Below, piece after piece: positions 1 to 8,823 of a stretch of 45,525 bases of DNA (position 1 is the first letter of the stretch; every line of letters begins with the position of its first letter). Under the pieces are notes generated by a model that did no database searches, was not told the DNA's origin, and worked only from the letters and a program-made list of their open reading frames with translations. Made by a program: the position numbers and the translations under genes. The DNA comes from JAVBUZ01 sp031554725 (lineage in GTDB: Bacteria; Bacillota; Clostridia; Lachnospirales; Lachnospiraceae): assembly GCA_031554725.1 (NCBI GenBank), contig JAVBUZ010000123.1:1-45525 (forward strand), written 5' to 3'.

Positions 1-994
1 AATGGTACATCCATATATTTCCTTTGATTGATAAGGAACCATAGGCTGCCACAAATCCGATAAACAGCCCATCAAAAAAGTTGGTCTCACGAATCATTTG
101 CCATATAGAATATCCCATGTCTTTATAAGTATTTTGACTTAAAGGATTGACCACATCAATCGCATATTGAGCCGCCGTAAGCTCTCTCGTTTTTAGGCCT
201 AGCATATCGCCATCATATAGAATGTAGCTTCGAATAAACCAGCCTGCGATTGCAAGTAACACTAGAGCACTGATAAATATACCTTTTTTTAGCATTTCCT
301 TATAGTCATAAGAAACTTTTCCCTGCTTGTTGCTATAAAAATACGCCAAAAACAGCAAGATGCTACTTAGGATAAACCCATACGCATTATAATAGGAAAG
401 AGCACATAAGCTAATACCTACAGAAAGATAAATACAATTTTTGTAGGAAAATCCCTCCTTGTATGCACTCACCAGTGCATACACCATAATCGCCGTTGAT
501 AGCATACACATAGAATCTGTATTCACATACGTGTGCATAAAAAGACTCTGTGGCATAAACATAACCGCGAAACAAAATAACCATTTAAAACGTCTATCTT
601 CAAAAAGCTTGTTGCCTAGAGCATACACGACTGCTGTCATAGCTGTACCAAAAAATACATTCACAAACCTAGCTACCAAAATTAGTACCTCTCTTGAACT
701 GGTAAAAAGACTTGCGAACCGCATAACATAGCCCTGCACAATGTAGGGAAACACATTATAAAACCCGTAGGAAAATCCATAGGAAGGAATTCTAATTTCC
801 TCTTCAAATCCCGTAGGTATCTTCCCATATTTGCAAATAAACTCCGGAATCAAAATTCTCGCGTGTTCATCTGGCGGATTAGGAAGAAGTGGAAGTATAT
901 CTTCTATTGGCTGAAATATTGCAATGGATGCTGCTGCTACAAAAAAAAGCAATATATAAAATAGAAAAATATGTTTATCTTTTATTTTCAACAT
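1..994 (-). CDS. Membrane glycosyltransferase-like protein (GT-C / DUF2142-like), C-terminus beyond window
   Basis: The minus-strand frame starts at the ATG at 994 and stays open to the window edge, giving at least 331 residues with the C-terminus missing. Translation shows an N-terminal membrane anchor (MLKIKDKHIFLFYILLFF), an extracytoplasmic segment with PNPPDEHARI, and several later hydrophobic helices. A proline followed by Asp-Glu and His just after the first helix is typical of polytopic GT-C-fold transferases and the related DUF2142 family. These use polyprenyl-phosphate sugars at the outer membrane face. AAAGGA lies about 13 bases upstream of the start, rather far. It follows uppP by 32 bases, so the two may be co-transcribed and share lipid-carrier metabolism. 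The family is a resemblance judged by eye; substrate unknown. Confidence 0.6.
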   Translation of the reverse strand, partial: MLKIKDKHIFLFYILLFFVAAASIAIFQPIEDILPLLPNPPDEHARILIPEFICKYGKIPTGFEEEIRIPSYGFSYGFYNVFPYIVQGYVMRFASLFTSSREVLILVARFVNVFFGTAMTAVVYALGNKLFEDRRFKWLFCFAVMFMPQSLFMHTYVNTDSMCMLSTAIMVYALVSAYKEGFSYKNCIYLSVGISLCALSYYNAYGFILSSILLFLAYFYSNKQGKVSYDYKEMLKKGIFISALVLLAIAGWFIRSYILYDGDMLGLKTRELTAAQYAIDVVNPLSQNTYKDMGYSIWQMIRETNFFDGLFIGFVAAYGSLSIKGNIWMYH

Positions 995-1026
995 TTTTGT
1001 AGTGCATTCCTTTCTATGCCTTTGGC

Positions 1027-1875
1027 CTATCTAATAAAGCCAAAGTATACAATTACTAGAATACCCAAAACAATTCTATAATAGCCAAATACTTTAAAAT
1101 CGTGTTTCTTTATGTAATCTAAGAGGAACTTAATAACAATAACTGAAACCACAAATGCCACAATCATTCCTGTTGCTAAAATTGCAAGCTCAGTACCAGT
1201 AAACGCAAAGCCAAACTTAACTAATTTTAACAAGCTTGCTCCAAACATAACTGGAATTGCTAAAAAGAAAGTAAATTCTGCTGCTACTGTACGTGATACT
1301 CCAAGAAGCAAGGCGCCAATAATGGTTGCTCCTGATCTTGAGGTTCCTGGAAAAACAGCTGCAATTACTTGGAATACCCCAATAAACAAGGCAATTTTAT
1401 ATGTCAATTGACCTAATTCTACAATCCTTGCATTCTTTCCCTTATTCCAGTTTTCAATAATAATAAATGCAACACCAAAAACAATTAATGCACCTGCTAC
1501 TACATACCATTTATAGAAAACAGCATCTAAAATATCATCAAATAACAAGCCAATAACTGCTGCTGGCACACAAGCTACTAATATTTTAAACCATAACTGA
1601 AAAATATCCCATTTTACAAAAGACAAAATTCCTGTTTGCTTATAACCATTTCCTTTTTTACAGAAAGGCCAAATTTGTTTAAAAAACAATAATACTACTG
1701 CAAGTATCGCGCCAAACTGAATGACAACTTCAAACATATCCCAAAAACCATCTGATACGTTTTGAAAGGATACAAACTCATTAAATAAAATCAAATGTCC
1801 TGTACTACTAATTGGTAACCATTCTGTGATTCCTTCTACAATACCAAATAAAAGTGCTTTTAAAATGTCTAACAT
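1027..1875 (-). CDS. uppP: Undecaprenyl-diphosphatase UppP/BacA
   Basis: An integral membrane phosphatase that converts undecaprenyl diphosphate to the monophosphate, recycling the lipid carrier for peptidoglycan and surface polysaccharides; it also gives bacitracin tolerance. The 282 residues match the family length. Both signature blocks are visible: EGITEWLPISSTGHL near residue 14 (Glu-rich catalytic loop) and PGTSRSGATIIGALLLGVSR near residue 175 (Arg/Ser loop), with about seven or eight hydrophobic helices between and after them. The ATG at 1875 has a clear AAAGGAGAG ribosome binding site. It lies 20 bases behind the patatin gene and before a membrane transferase. A small inverted repeat (CTTTGGC/GCCAAAG) overlaps the stop codon but has no T-run. 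Confidence 0.97.
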   Translation of the reverse strand: MLDILKALLFGIVEGITEWLPISSTGHLILFNEFVSFQNVSDGFWDMFEVVIQFGAILAVVLLFFKQIWPFCKKGNGYKQTGILSFVKWDIFQLWFKILVACVPAAVIGLLFDDILDAVFYKWYVVAGALIVFGVAFIIIENWNKGKNARIVELGQLTYKIALFIGVFQVIAAVFPGTSRSGATIIGALLLGVSRTVAAEFTFFLAIPVMFGASLLKLVKFGFAFTGTELAILATGMIVAFVVSVIVIKFLLDYIKKHDFKVFGYYRIVLGILVIVYFGFIR

Positions 1876-1895
1876 ACTCTCTCCTTTTTTACCCT

Positions 1896-2744
1896 TTAAG
1901 AATTTAAATAATTTAATACTGCTTCATAGTTCTCTTCTGCATCTCTATAGCCCTCTTCATAAAGAGCTATTAGCTTATCACAGTCCTTCTCAATTCTACC
2001 AACTGCACTTACTTTCTTGGGCCTAATTACAAATGCTAGGCCGTTTTCCTCTTGCTCATCAATATAACGAAGGGTTTCATTGTATACTAGATGACGCTCT
2101 GCCATAAGATCATATACTTTAGAATATTTCATATATCTTAATTTTATGAGTGACATATTAGAGGAAGGCTTACGTACATATCCTTCTTCCTTTGTCATAA
2201 CCACGATATTCTTCTGATTCCCATCCATAACCGATTTTCTAAGAGGAATGGCATCCGAGATGCCTCCATCTAAATATAATTTATTTCCTATCTTTACGTT
2301 TCTTGATACTAGTGGTAACGAGGCTGAAGCACGGATTTTATCTATGTCCTTCCTCATATCCTTAAGACGTAGATATTCTGGCTGACCTGTCTCAATATTG
2401 GTAACTACTGCATAGGCTCTTCCCTCATACTTATCAAACTGCTGGTGATCAAATGGGTGAAGATAGTCCGGTATCAAGTGATATGCCATCTGCACATTAA
2501 ATAAATCACCTGTTGTAATCAGGCTCTCTATACTGCAGTATTTTTTAGAGTCTACATAATCAATAATAACTTCTAAGCCACGTCTACTTTGTTTGGATAA
2601 GTAGCTACACATGGTACATGCCCCTGCCGAAACACCATAAAGATGCGAAAATTCTATCCCTTTTTCTAAAAAGAAATCTAGAACTCCTGCTGTATATACA
2701 CCCTTCATTCCCCCGCCTTCTAAAACCAATCCAGCCTGATACAT
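1896..2744 (-). CDS. Patatin-like phospholipase (YjjU-type)
   Basis: A probable lipid acyl hydrolase with a Ser-Asp dyad. The oxyanion-hole motif LEGGGMKG (residues 8-15), the nucleophile elbow GVSAG with Ser39, and the catalytic Asp in LDGGISDAIP (near residue 158) are all intact and in the usual order. The length, 282 residues, matches the bacterial YjjU-like group. No signal peptide is seen, so action is probably cytoplasmic or at the inner membrane face. The start ATG at 2744 is preceded by AAAGGAGGAG. It sits between an aminotransferase (33 bases upstream) and uppP (20 bases downstream), which suggests one transcript. Substrate lipids cannot be read from the sequence. Confidence 0.9.
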   Translation of the reverse strand: MYQAGLVLEGGGMKGVYTAGVLDFFLEKGIEFSHLYGVSAGACTMCSYLSKQSRRGLEVIIDYVDSKKYCSIESLITTGDLFNVQMAYHLIPDYLHPFDHQQFDKYEGRAYAVVTNIETGQPEYLRLKDMRKDIDKIRASASLPLVSRNVKIGNKLYLDGGISDAIPLRKSVMDGNQKNIVVMTKEEGYVRKPSSNMSLIKLRYMKYSKVYDLMAERHLVYNETLRYIDEQEENGLAFVIRPKKVSAVGRIEKDCDKLIALYEEGYRDAEENYEAVLNYLNS

Positions 2745-2777
2745 ATAACTCCTCCTTTTTTACAAAGTTTAGGTTCC

Positions 2778-3971
2778 TTAAGCACTTGGATATTCTGCTT
2801 CTACAAACTTACGCAGTGCTACCAATGAGCGCTTAACTTTTTCTGTATCAATGCAATATGCCATTCTAAAATATCCTGGACAACCAAAGCTATCTGCTGG
2901 AACCATAACTAAATCATACTTTAATGCCTTTTTACAAAATTCCTTGGCATCTTCTTCTAATGCCTTCGGGAAAATATAAAATGTTCCGCCTGGTTTTACA
3001 CAAGTGAAGCCTAAATCCATTAATTCACTATATATTAAATTCATATTTGTTTCATAAACAGAAAGATCTGCTGTCTTATCTACAACCTCAGCTACCGCTA
3101 GCTGAATAATAGATGGTGGGCAATTATGACCTATTCCTCTAGATATTTGACCACACATATTTACCATTGTCGTCGCATCCTTACAAGCAGGATTAATTGC
3201 TACATAACCAATTCTTTCTCCTGGTAAAGACAAGGATTTAGAAAAAGAGTAGCACATAATGGTATTATCATAAAAAGAAGAAACACAAGGTGCATCCACT
3301 TCTGCAAATACTATTTCTCTATATGGCTCATCTGAAATAATATAAATTTCATGTCCGTATTCTTTTGCTTTTTCAGTTAATACCTCAGCAAGCTTTTTTA
3401 ATGTTTCTCTAGAATATACAATCCCTGATGGATTGTTTGGCGTATTGATTAAAATCGCCATTGTCTTTTCATTAATTGTCTCTTCAAAAGCATCAAAGTT
3501 AATCTGAAAATCCTTTGTATTAGCTGGAACTATCTTTAACACCGCTCCTGATAAATTAACGTAAGGATTGTATTCTGGGAAAAATGGTGCAAAGGTAACA
3601 ATTTCATCACCTGGCACGGTTACTAAACGAAATGCATGTGCTAGGGCACCTGCTGCTCCAGATGCCATAAAAATATGTTCCGCTCCATATGGAATACCAA
3701 AACGCTCCTTTAAGGACTGTGCTATTTTAGTTCTAACAGATGTAATTCCCAAGCTTGGGCTATATCCGTGTAGTTCCATTGGGCTTTTGTTTTTAAGCAA
3801 GTCCACCATAACCTCTGTAAATTCCTCTGGTACTGGTACCGAAGGATTTCCTAAGCTATAATCAAATACATTTTCATATCCTATTTCAGAGCCCCTTGCT
3901 GTAGCAAATTCTGATAATTCCCTAATAACTGATTTTCCAGATAACATATCCTTATATTTTTGAACTAACAT
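2778..3971 (-). CDS. Pyridoxal-phosphate aminotransferase, class I/II (aspartate aminotransferase-like)
   Basis: A fold-type I PLP enzyme of 397 residues, the normal length. Visible landmarks are GAAGALAHAF (cofactor phosphate region, near residue 107), NTPNNPSG (near 175), ISDEPYREIVF (the Asp and Tyr that hold PLP) and SFSKSLSLPGERIGY (the Schiff-base Lys, near residue 245), then the C-terminal FRMAYC block with the substrate-carboxylate Arg. The family transfers the amino group of aspartate, alanine or aromatic amino acids to 2-oxoglutarate; specificity cannot be fixed by eye. The ATG at 3971 has an AAGGAG site. It follows the GGDEF gene by 19 bases. Confidence 0.92.
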   Translation of the reverse strand: MLVQKYKDMLSGKSVIRELSEFATARGSEIGYENVFDYSLGNPSVPVPEEFTEVMVDLLKNKSPMELHGYSPSLGITSVRTKIAQSLKERFGIPYGAEHIFMASGAAGALAHAFRLVTVPGDEIVTFAPFFPEYNPYVNLSGAVLKIVPANTKDFQINFDAFEETINEKTMAILINTPNNPSGIVYSRETLKKLAEVLTEKAKEYGHEIYIISDEPYREIVFAEVDAPCVSSFYDNTIMCYSFSKSLSLPGERIGYVAINPACKDATTMVNMCGQISRGIGHNCPPSIIQLAVAEVVDKTADLSVYETNMNLIYSELMDLGFTCVKPGGTFYIFPKALEEDAKEFCKKALKYDLVMVPADSFGCPGYFRMAYCIDTEKVKRSLVALRKFVEAEYPSA

Positions 3972-3990
3972 TTTATTTCTCCTTTTTTAC

Positions 3991-5595
3991 TTATATGCAT
4001 TCCATCTTAATTCCATTTTTGCCATTTTTCTTTACTTCCTGAAGTAATTGATCCGCACTTGCAGAATAATCCCATACACGATTCAGCTTCTGTGGCGTTC
4101 TTGATACAATGCCTTGACTTATGGTTACATAAGGCATAATCTCCGAAGCGGCATGAGGAATTGCAAGATTGATTACATTCTCTTGTATTTGAGATGCAAC
4201 CTGTTTTACTTCTTCATCACTCATGTCGTAATACACCATCATAAATTCATCTCCACCATGACGAGCACAAAAAATTTTGTCATTTTCTACTCGCTTTAAT
4301 ACCATGGCAATTTTTTCGAGGCATATATCTCCTGCCAAATGACCATAAAATTCATTATACTTTTTAAAGCTGTCAATGTCCATCAATTCTAATGTTAATT
4401 TTTTCTGTTCTCTTTTCGCCAGCGCTAACTGCTTTTCAAAATAATCATTAAAGTATGTCCTATTTGCAAGCCCTGTGAGTGGGTCATGCTGAGATCTTAG
4501 TCTCAAGTTTTCGTCTAGCATCATCATATCATTTTCACGCTGCTGTATGATGCTAAGCTTATCTCGAAGTGCAATCGCTTTTCTAGCATTTTCTTTACTG
4601 CTTGCCTCACGGTTTTCACAAAGTTTAAAATATGTTTTAGAGACATTTATGTATTCTTCTTGCATACCAAGCTTTTCATAGCAATTTAAAAGATAAAAGT
4701 ACCATCTTTCCTCAAGAGATACATCTTCGGCCCAGTTTCTCCATGTTTTTACGGAGAGCAGTATTTTTAGAAGCAGAGAATATTCTTCCATCTTCATAAG
4801 AAGCTTCGCCACATCCATTAAATAATCCGAGTATTCAATAAAGCTAGCATTTGACACAATGCCCTCTAATACTTTTTCAACATACTCTACCGCACCTATC
4901 TTATTTCCACAATAGTTTTCCATTTCTGCACGCCATATATTGATTGCAAAAACAGGAATTTCATCCTCGGCCTTGCCTTCTATTTTTCCTAATATTTGTT
5001 GTTCAATCGCTTCTGCATTTCGGTAAAGTCCCAAACGCAAATAGCAATAACCCAGACTAATCAGAGTGAGCAAAATGTTCCACTTTGTTCTAGGCATTTC
5101 CTCTGCTTCTTCATAGTGGACAATGGCACTTTTTAAAAATTTTACTGCCTTTTCGTCTTCACCCATGTTGTGCAAAATACTTGCTACATTATTCTCCACC
5201 ATTGCATATACATAAGGTATATTATATTTTTTACAATATTGGATGCTCATAGCATAATAATCCATAGCCATGCTCTTGTTGTTTTGACTATCCACAACCG
5301 CGCCCATTATATTATAGGATTTTGCCAAATAAGTGTACATTTCACATTTGGGAAAATATTTTATTGCTTTCACAAGGCAATCCATAACCTGGTCCGCATC
5401 AGACTTTCCAAGATAATATTCTGCCATAAAATAATACCCTAATCCCATCAACCCATCCGAGCTATCCTCCGCTGCAATTCGAAGAAGTTCCTGGCAGTCG
5501 TCGTAAATACTCTCTGGATCCTGCAGTACCTGCGCATCTATTTTACTTATATGTGTTTGTGCTTCTTTGCTGAATTTACTATAGTCTTCCGACAT
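3991..5595 (-). CDS. TPR-repeat protein with C-terminal GGDEF diguanylate cyclase domain
   Basis: A probable cytoplasmic cyclase making cyclic di-GMP from two GTP. Residues 1 to about 330 are helical TPR-like repeats, a likely protein- or ligand-sensing part. A coiled stretch follows, then a GGDEF domain beginning at HDPLTGLANRTYF and carrying an intact active site, RHGGDEFMMVYY. The position of the product-inhibition RxxD motif upstream of GGDEF reads NDKI, so this site appears absent. No membrane segment or EAL domain is seen. I chose the ATG at 5595 (534 residues) because GGGTGAGAGA sits just before it; a TTG at 5607 in the same frame is less likely. The gene follows glpK by 29 bases. Confidence 0.9.
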   Translation of the reverse strand: MSEDYSKFSKEAQTHISKIDAQVLQDPESIYDDCQELLRIAAEDSSDGLMGLGYYFMAEYYLGKSDADQVMDCLVKAIKYFPKCEMYTYLAKSYNIMGAVVDSQNNKSMAMDYYAMSIQYCKKYNIPYVYAMVENNVASILHNMGEDEKAVKFLKSAIVHYEEAEEMPRTKWNILLTLISLGYCYLRLGLYRNAEAIEQQILGKIEGKAEDEIPVFAINIWRAEMENYCGNKIGAVEYVEKVLEGIVSNASFIEYSDYLMDVAKLLMKMEEYSLLLKILLSVKTWRNWAEDVSLEERWYFYLLNCYEKLGMQEEYINVSKTYFKLCENREASSKENARKAIALRDKLSIIQQRENDMMMLDENLRLRSQHDPLTGLANRTYFNDYFEKQLALAKREQKKLTLELMDIDSFKKYNEFYGHLAGDICLEKIAMVLKRVENDKIFCARHGGDEFMMVYYDMSDEEVKQVASQIQENVINLAIPHAASEIMPYVTISQGIVSRTPQKLNRVWDYSASADQLLQEVKKNGKNGIKMECI

Positions 5596-5624
5596 TCTCT
5601 CACCCAACTTTCTGCTTTATTCTA

Positions 5625-7121
5625 TCATTCTTCCTCAGCCCAAACAAGAGCGCATTTTATTGCTCTCTTCCAGCCCTTTAGTAATTCTTTTCTCGTCTCC
5701 GCACTCATATCAGGTAAAAATTGTGTACCCACTGCCCAGTTCTCTTTTATCTCTTCCTTATCCTTCCAATAGCCTGTAGCCAGCCCTGCTAAATAGGCCG
5801 CACCTACTGCCGTTGTTTCAATGCAAGAAGGACGTTGTACCACCAAATCCAATATATTTGCTTGAAATTGCATCAGGAAGTTATTGGCACTGGCACCTCC
5901 ATCCACCTTTAGCTCTTTAAGTGATATTCCCGAATTTTCTTCCATCGCCGCCAGCACATCTGCTGTTTGATATGCAATGGATTCCAGTGTTGCTCTAATA
6001 AAATGTTCTTTCTTACATCCTCTTGTAATGCCCACCACGGTGCCTCTTGCGTATTGATTCCAGTATGGTGCCCCCATTCCAGCAAAGGCAGGAACAACAT
6101 AAACTCCCGCAGTATCCTCTGCTTCCTTGGCATAGTCCTCTGACTGCCCTGAGCTTTTAATCATTCGCATAGAATCTCTTAGCCACTGGACTGCTGCACC
6201 CGCAACAAAAACACTACCTTCTAAAGCATATTGCACATCCTCACCAACCGTAGCCGCTATGGTAGTCAACAACCCATTTTTAGAAGCTATCGCTTGATTG
6301 CCTGTATTCATAAGCATAAAGCACCCAGTTCCATAGGTATTCTTTACCTCTCCCTCTTCAAAACAACACTGACCAAATAAAGCTGCCTGTTGGTCGCCCG
6401 CCGCCCCTGCAATAGGAATTTCCCCACCAAACAGGGAACTGTCCGTGTTTCCATATATAAAGCTAGATGGCTTCACATCTGGCAATATGCTACTTGGAAT
6501 ATGAAATTTATTTAAAATCTCTTCATCCCAACATAGCTTATGTATGTCAAAGATCATAGTTCTTGAAGCATTGGTATAATCCGTAACATGCACCCTTCCC
6601 TTAGTCAAATGCCAAATAAGCCACGTATCCACCGTTCCAAATAATAAATCGCCCGCTTCAGCTAATGCCCTTGCTCCATCTACATTTTCAAGAATCCATG
6701 CAATTTTTGATGCACTAAAATAAGCATCGGGTATTAATCCCGTCTTCTCTTGGATTACTTTATCAAAGCCTTCTTTTTCTAGCTGACTTATCATTTCTGC
6801 GGTTCTTCTACATTGCCAAACAATCGCATTATAGACAGGTTCCCCTGTATGCTTGTTCCATAAAATGGTCGTTTCCCTTTGATTGGTAATTCCTATTCCC
6901 GAAATTTGTTCTGCCTTTGCATTTACCATGGTCATTGCTTCTATTGCCACTGCCATCTGAGAGGACCATATTTCCGTGGGATTATGCTCTACCCAACCTG
7001 GCTTAGGATAAATCTGCGTAAACTCCTTCTGCGCCATAGAGCAAATATTTCCTTTTTTATCAAACAAAATGCAACGAGAACTGGTAGTTCCCTGATCTAG
7101 TGCCATTACATACTTTTGCAT
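5625..7121 (-). CDS. glpK: Glycerol kinase
   Basis: Phosphorylates glycerol to sn-glycerol 3-phosphate with ATP in the cytoplasm. The 498 residues match the FGGY family. Landmarks are ALDQGTTSSRCILFD at the N-terminus (phosphate loop), WVEHNPTEIW, GITNQRETTILWN, WQCRRT, GAAGDQQAALFGQ, NTYGTGCFMLMNTG and the C-terminal KVDGGASANNFLMQFQA. The family's activating His near residue 230 is not obvious, so PTS-dependent activation is uncertain. The start ATG at 7121 has an AGGGGGA site. It is the fourth gene of a module with a GlpA-like dehydrogenase, an FAD oxidoreductase and a DUF1667 protein, so its product is probably oxidised by those partners to dihydroxyacetone phosphate. Confidence 0.98.
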   Translation of the reverse strand: MQKYVMALDQGTTSSRCILFDKKGNICSMAQKEFTQIYPKPGWVEHNPTEIWSSQMAVAIEAMTMVNAKAEQISGIGITNQRETTILWNKHTGEPVYNAIVWQCRRTAEMISQLEKEGFDKVIQEKTGLIPDAYFSASKIAWILENVDGARALAEAGDLLFGTVDTWLIWHLTKGRVHVTDYTNASRTMIFDIHKLCWDEEILNKFHIPSSILPDVKPSSFIYGNTDSSLFGGEIPIAGAAGDQQAALFGQCCFEEGEVKNTYGTGCFMLMNTGNQAIASKNGLLTTIAATVGEDVQYALEGSVFVAGAAVQWLRDSMRMIKSSGQSEDYAKEAEDTAGVYVVPAFAGMGAPYWNQYARGTVVGITRGCKKEHFIRATLESIAYQTADVLAAMEENSGISLKELKVDGGASANNFLMQFQANILDLVVQRPSCIETTAVGAAYLAGLATGYWKDKEEIKENWAVGTQFLPDMSAETRKELLKGWKRAIKCALVWAEEE

Positions 7122-7138
7122 ATGTAGTCCCCCTAAGT

Positions 7139-7501
7139 TTATACTAAATAATTTTTCGTTGCTATTACAGGAACTCCCGTTCCACCCACATTTTCTATAA
7201 TCACATCACCTATTGAAATAGGTAATTCTACTTCTATCTCGCTTAGCTCTTTTACACATTCTAATATTTTATCCTTAGGAATATCCGTTTTGGTTTTTAC
7301 CGAAACTACCAAATTCTTTTCCCCCTTAATACGTACCGTCGAGGTTAGCATTCTTTGAGGATTAAGCCACTCACTAATTGCATATTCTTCCCCTCTAGGG
7401 CAAGTATTACCTGTTACCTTAATATTTGCTTCCCCTTCTCTTGTAGCAGTTAATGCGCAGCCAAGGGGGCAGCGTATACAAACCAATTCTCTTTTTTCCA
7501 T
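7139..7501 (-). CDS. DUF1667 small cysteine-rich protein of the glycerol module
   Basis: A 120-residue protein of the DUF1667 family, found next to GlpA-like dehydrogenases in Clostridia. It starts with a cysteine cluster, CIRCPLGC (residues 9-16), and has a further Cys in NTCPRGEE near residue 34: a CxxC...C...C arrangement that could bind an iron-sulphur cluster or zinc. The rest is beta-rich and hydrophilic, without membrane segments. I infer that it is an electron-transfer subunit working with the two flavoproteins encoded just upstream, in place of the Fe-S subunit GlpC. The start has an AAAGGAAGG site, and the gene lies 25 bases after the oxidoreductase and 17 before glpK. Confidence 0.88.
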   Translation of the reverse strand: MEKRELVCIRCPLGCALTATREGEANIKVTGNTCPRGEEYAISEWLNPQRMLTSTVRIKGEKNLVVSVKTKTDIPKDKILECVKELSEIEVELPISIGDVIIENVGGTGVPVIATKNYLV

Positions 7502-7526
7502 AAGAACCCTTCCTTTCTATGCTAAT

Positions 7527-8822
7527 TTACTCAATTGAAAATGTTATTGTCTGTAGCTCCTGCTCCTCACAGAACTTAAGTAAGTCTACCTTCTTAAGCC
7601 TCACCTGTTCCATCTCACCTGGCGCCAAGACAAGCTTCTTTTGCTTAATGACACTCTTGTCATTAAAAGAAACATTTATGCTCACCTGCTTGTAAACATC
7701 TGCAACTCGAAAACGTACAATCTGTTCATCGTCCATACGCTCCACATTAAGTAGGCTTGGAACCGTATATCGAATTCCATCTTTTGCAATTATTTTTATC
7801 TCTGCATAATCTTTCTTTGTGACCGTTCCTTCTGCCTGCCTTAAATACTTCGCCGCATTTTCTCCTGCTTTCATAGCCTCCCCCGAAACAAAGTCTACCA
7901 AATCATGTACATGCAGCACATTTCCGCAAGCAAAAACTCCTGTAATATTGGTTTCAAGGCTTTCATTTACAATTGGCCCAGAGGTAACTGGATTTAAAGA
8001 AATTCCCATCGCCGAGGAAAGTTCATTTTCTGGAATTAGCCCACAGGAAAGCAATAAGGTATCGCAAGCAATTTCTTCCTCCGTGCCCTTAATTGGCTTA
8101 CCGCTCTCATCTACCTTAGATAATACCACTGCTTCTACTCTTTCCTTGCCCTTAATATCCACTACGGTATGACTTAGCCTTAGAGGAATTCCATAATCCT
8201 CAAGGCACTGTGCAATATTTCTTCTTAAGCCACCTGAATAAGGCATAAGCTCAGCCACGAGCTTTACCGTTGCCCCTTCAAGTGTCATACGCCTTGCCAT
8301 AATTAGTCCAATATCTCCAGAGCCTAGGATTACCACTTCTTTCCCTGGCATTCTTCCTTCTATATTCACAAATCTCTGGGCTGTACCTGCTGAATAAATA
8401 CCCGCAGGTCTAAATCCAGCAATATTTAGTGCACCTCTTGGACGTTCCCTACATCCCATAGCCAAAATAACCGCCCTTGCTTCTATTTGAAATAGACCAT
8501 CCTCACGGTTCATCAAGGAAATTCTTTTTAGACCGCTTTCCTCATTCTTAATTTCAATTACCATGGTATTTAGTAGGTAAGGTATCCCTGCTGCCTCAGT
8601 CTTTTCAATATATCTTGCTGCATACTCTGGTCCAGTTAGCTCCTCCTTGAAGGTGTGAAGACCAAAACCATTATGAATGCACTGATTTAATATTCCGCCT
8701 AGCTCTTTATCTCTTTCAATAACAAGAATATTGTCTACGCCCTTTCCCTTAGCTCCAAGGGCAGCCGCAAGCCCTGCCGGACCACCACCAATAATAGCAA
8801 TATCTACTTTACTATACATCAT
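7527..8822 (-). CDS. NAD(P)/FAD-dependent oxidoreductase of the anaerobic glycerol-3-phosphate module
   Basis: A 431-residue pyridine nucleotide-disulphide-type flavoprotein. The N-terminus has the FAD Rossmann motif (IIGGGPAGLAAALGA, near residue 10). A second dinucleotide site, VVILGSGDIGLIMARRM, is near residue 165, and TGVFACGNVLHVHDLVD is the late FAD-binding block. No CxxC redox pair is apparent, so it is unlikely to be a thioredoxin-reductase type enzyme. In this context it probably moves electrons between the GlpA-like dehydrogenase, the DUF1667 protein and a nicotinamide or other carrier. Two adjacent ATG codons (8822 and 8819) share an AAGGAG site. The glpA-like stop is two bases upstream, so translation is probably coupled. 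Confidence 0.9.
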   Translation of the reverse strand: MMYSKVDIAIIGGGPAGLAAALGAKGKGVDNILVIERDKELGGILNQCIHNGFGLHTFKEELTGPEYAARYIEKTEAAGIPYLLNTMVIEIKNEESGLKRISLMNREDGLFQIEARAVILAMGCRERPRGALNIAGFRPAGIYSAGTAQRFVNIEGRMPGKEVVILGSGDIGLIMARRMTLEGATVKLVAELMPYSGGLRRNIAQCLEDYGIPLRLSHTVVDIKGKERVEAVVLSKVDESGKPIKGTEEEIACDTLLLSCGLIPENELSSAMGISLNPVTSGPIVNESLETNITGVFACGNVLHVHDLVDFVSGEAMKAGENAAKYLRQAEGTVTKKDYAEIKIIAKDGIRYTVPSLLNVERMDDEQIVRFRVADVYKQVSINVSFNDKSVIKQKKLVLAPGEMEQVRLKKVDLLKFCEEQELQTITFSIE

Positions 8823-8823
8823 T

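Noticed and set aside
1015..1046. Intrinsic terminator after uppP
   Set aside because: CTTTGGC and GCCAAAG form a short stem over the stop codon, but no T-run follows, so termination is unlikely.
7819..8172. A 117-codon plus-strand frame opposite the FAD oxidoreductase
   Set aside because: It is fully antisense to a strongly supported gene, has no ribosome binding site, and its Ser/Thr/Pro-rich translation is typical of the reverse strand of a coding frame.
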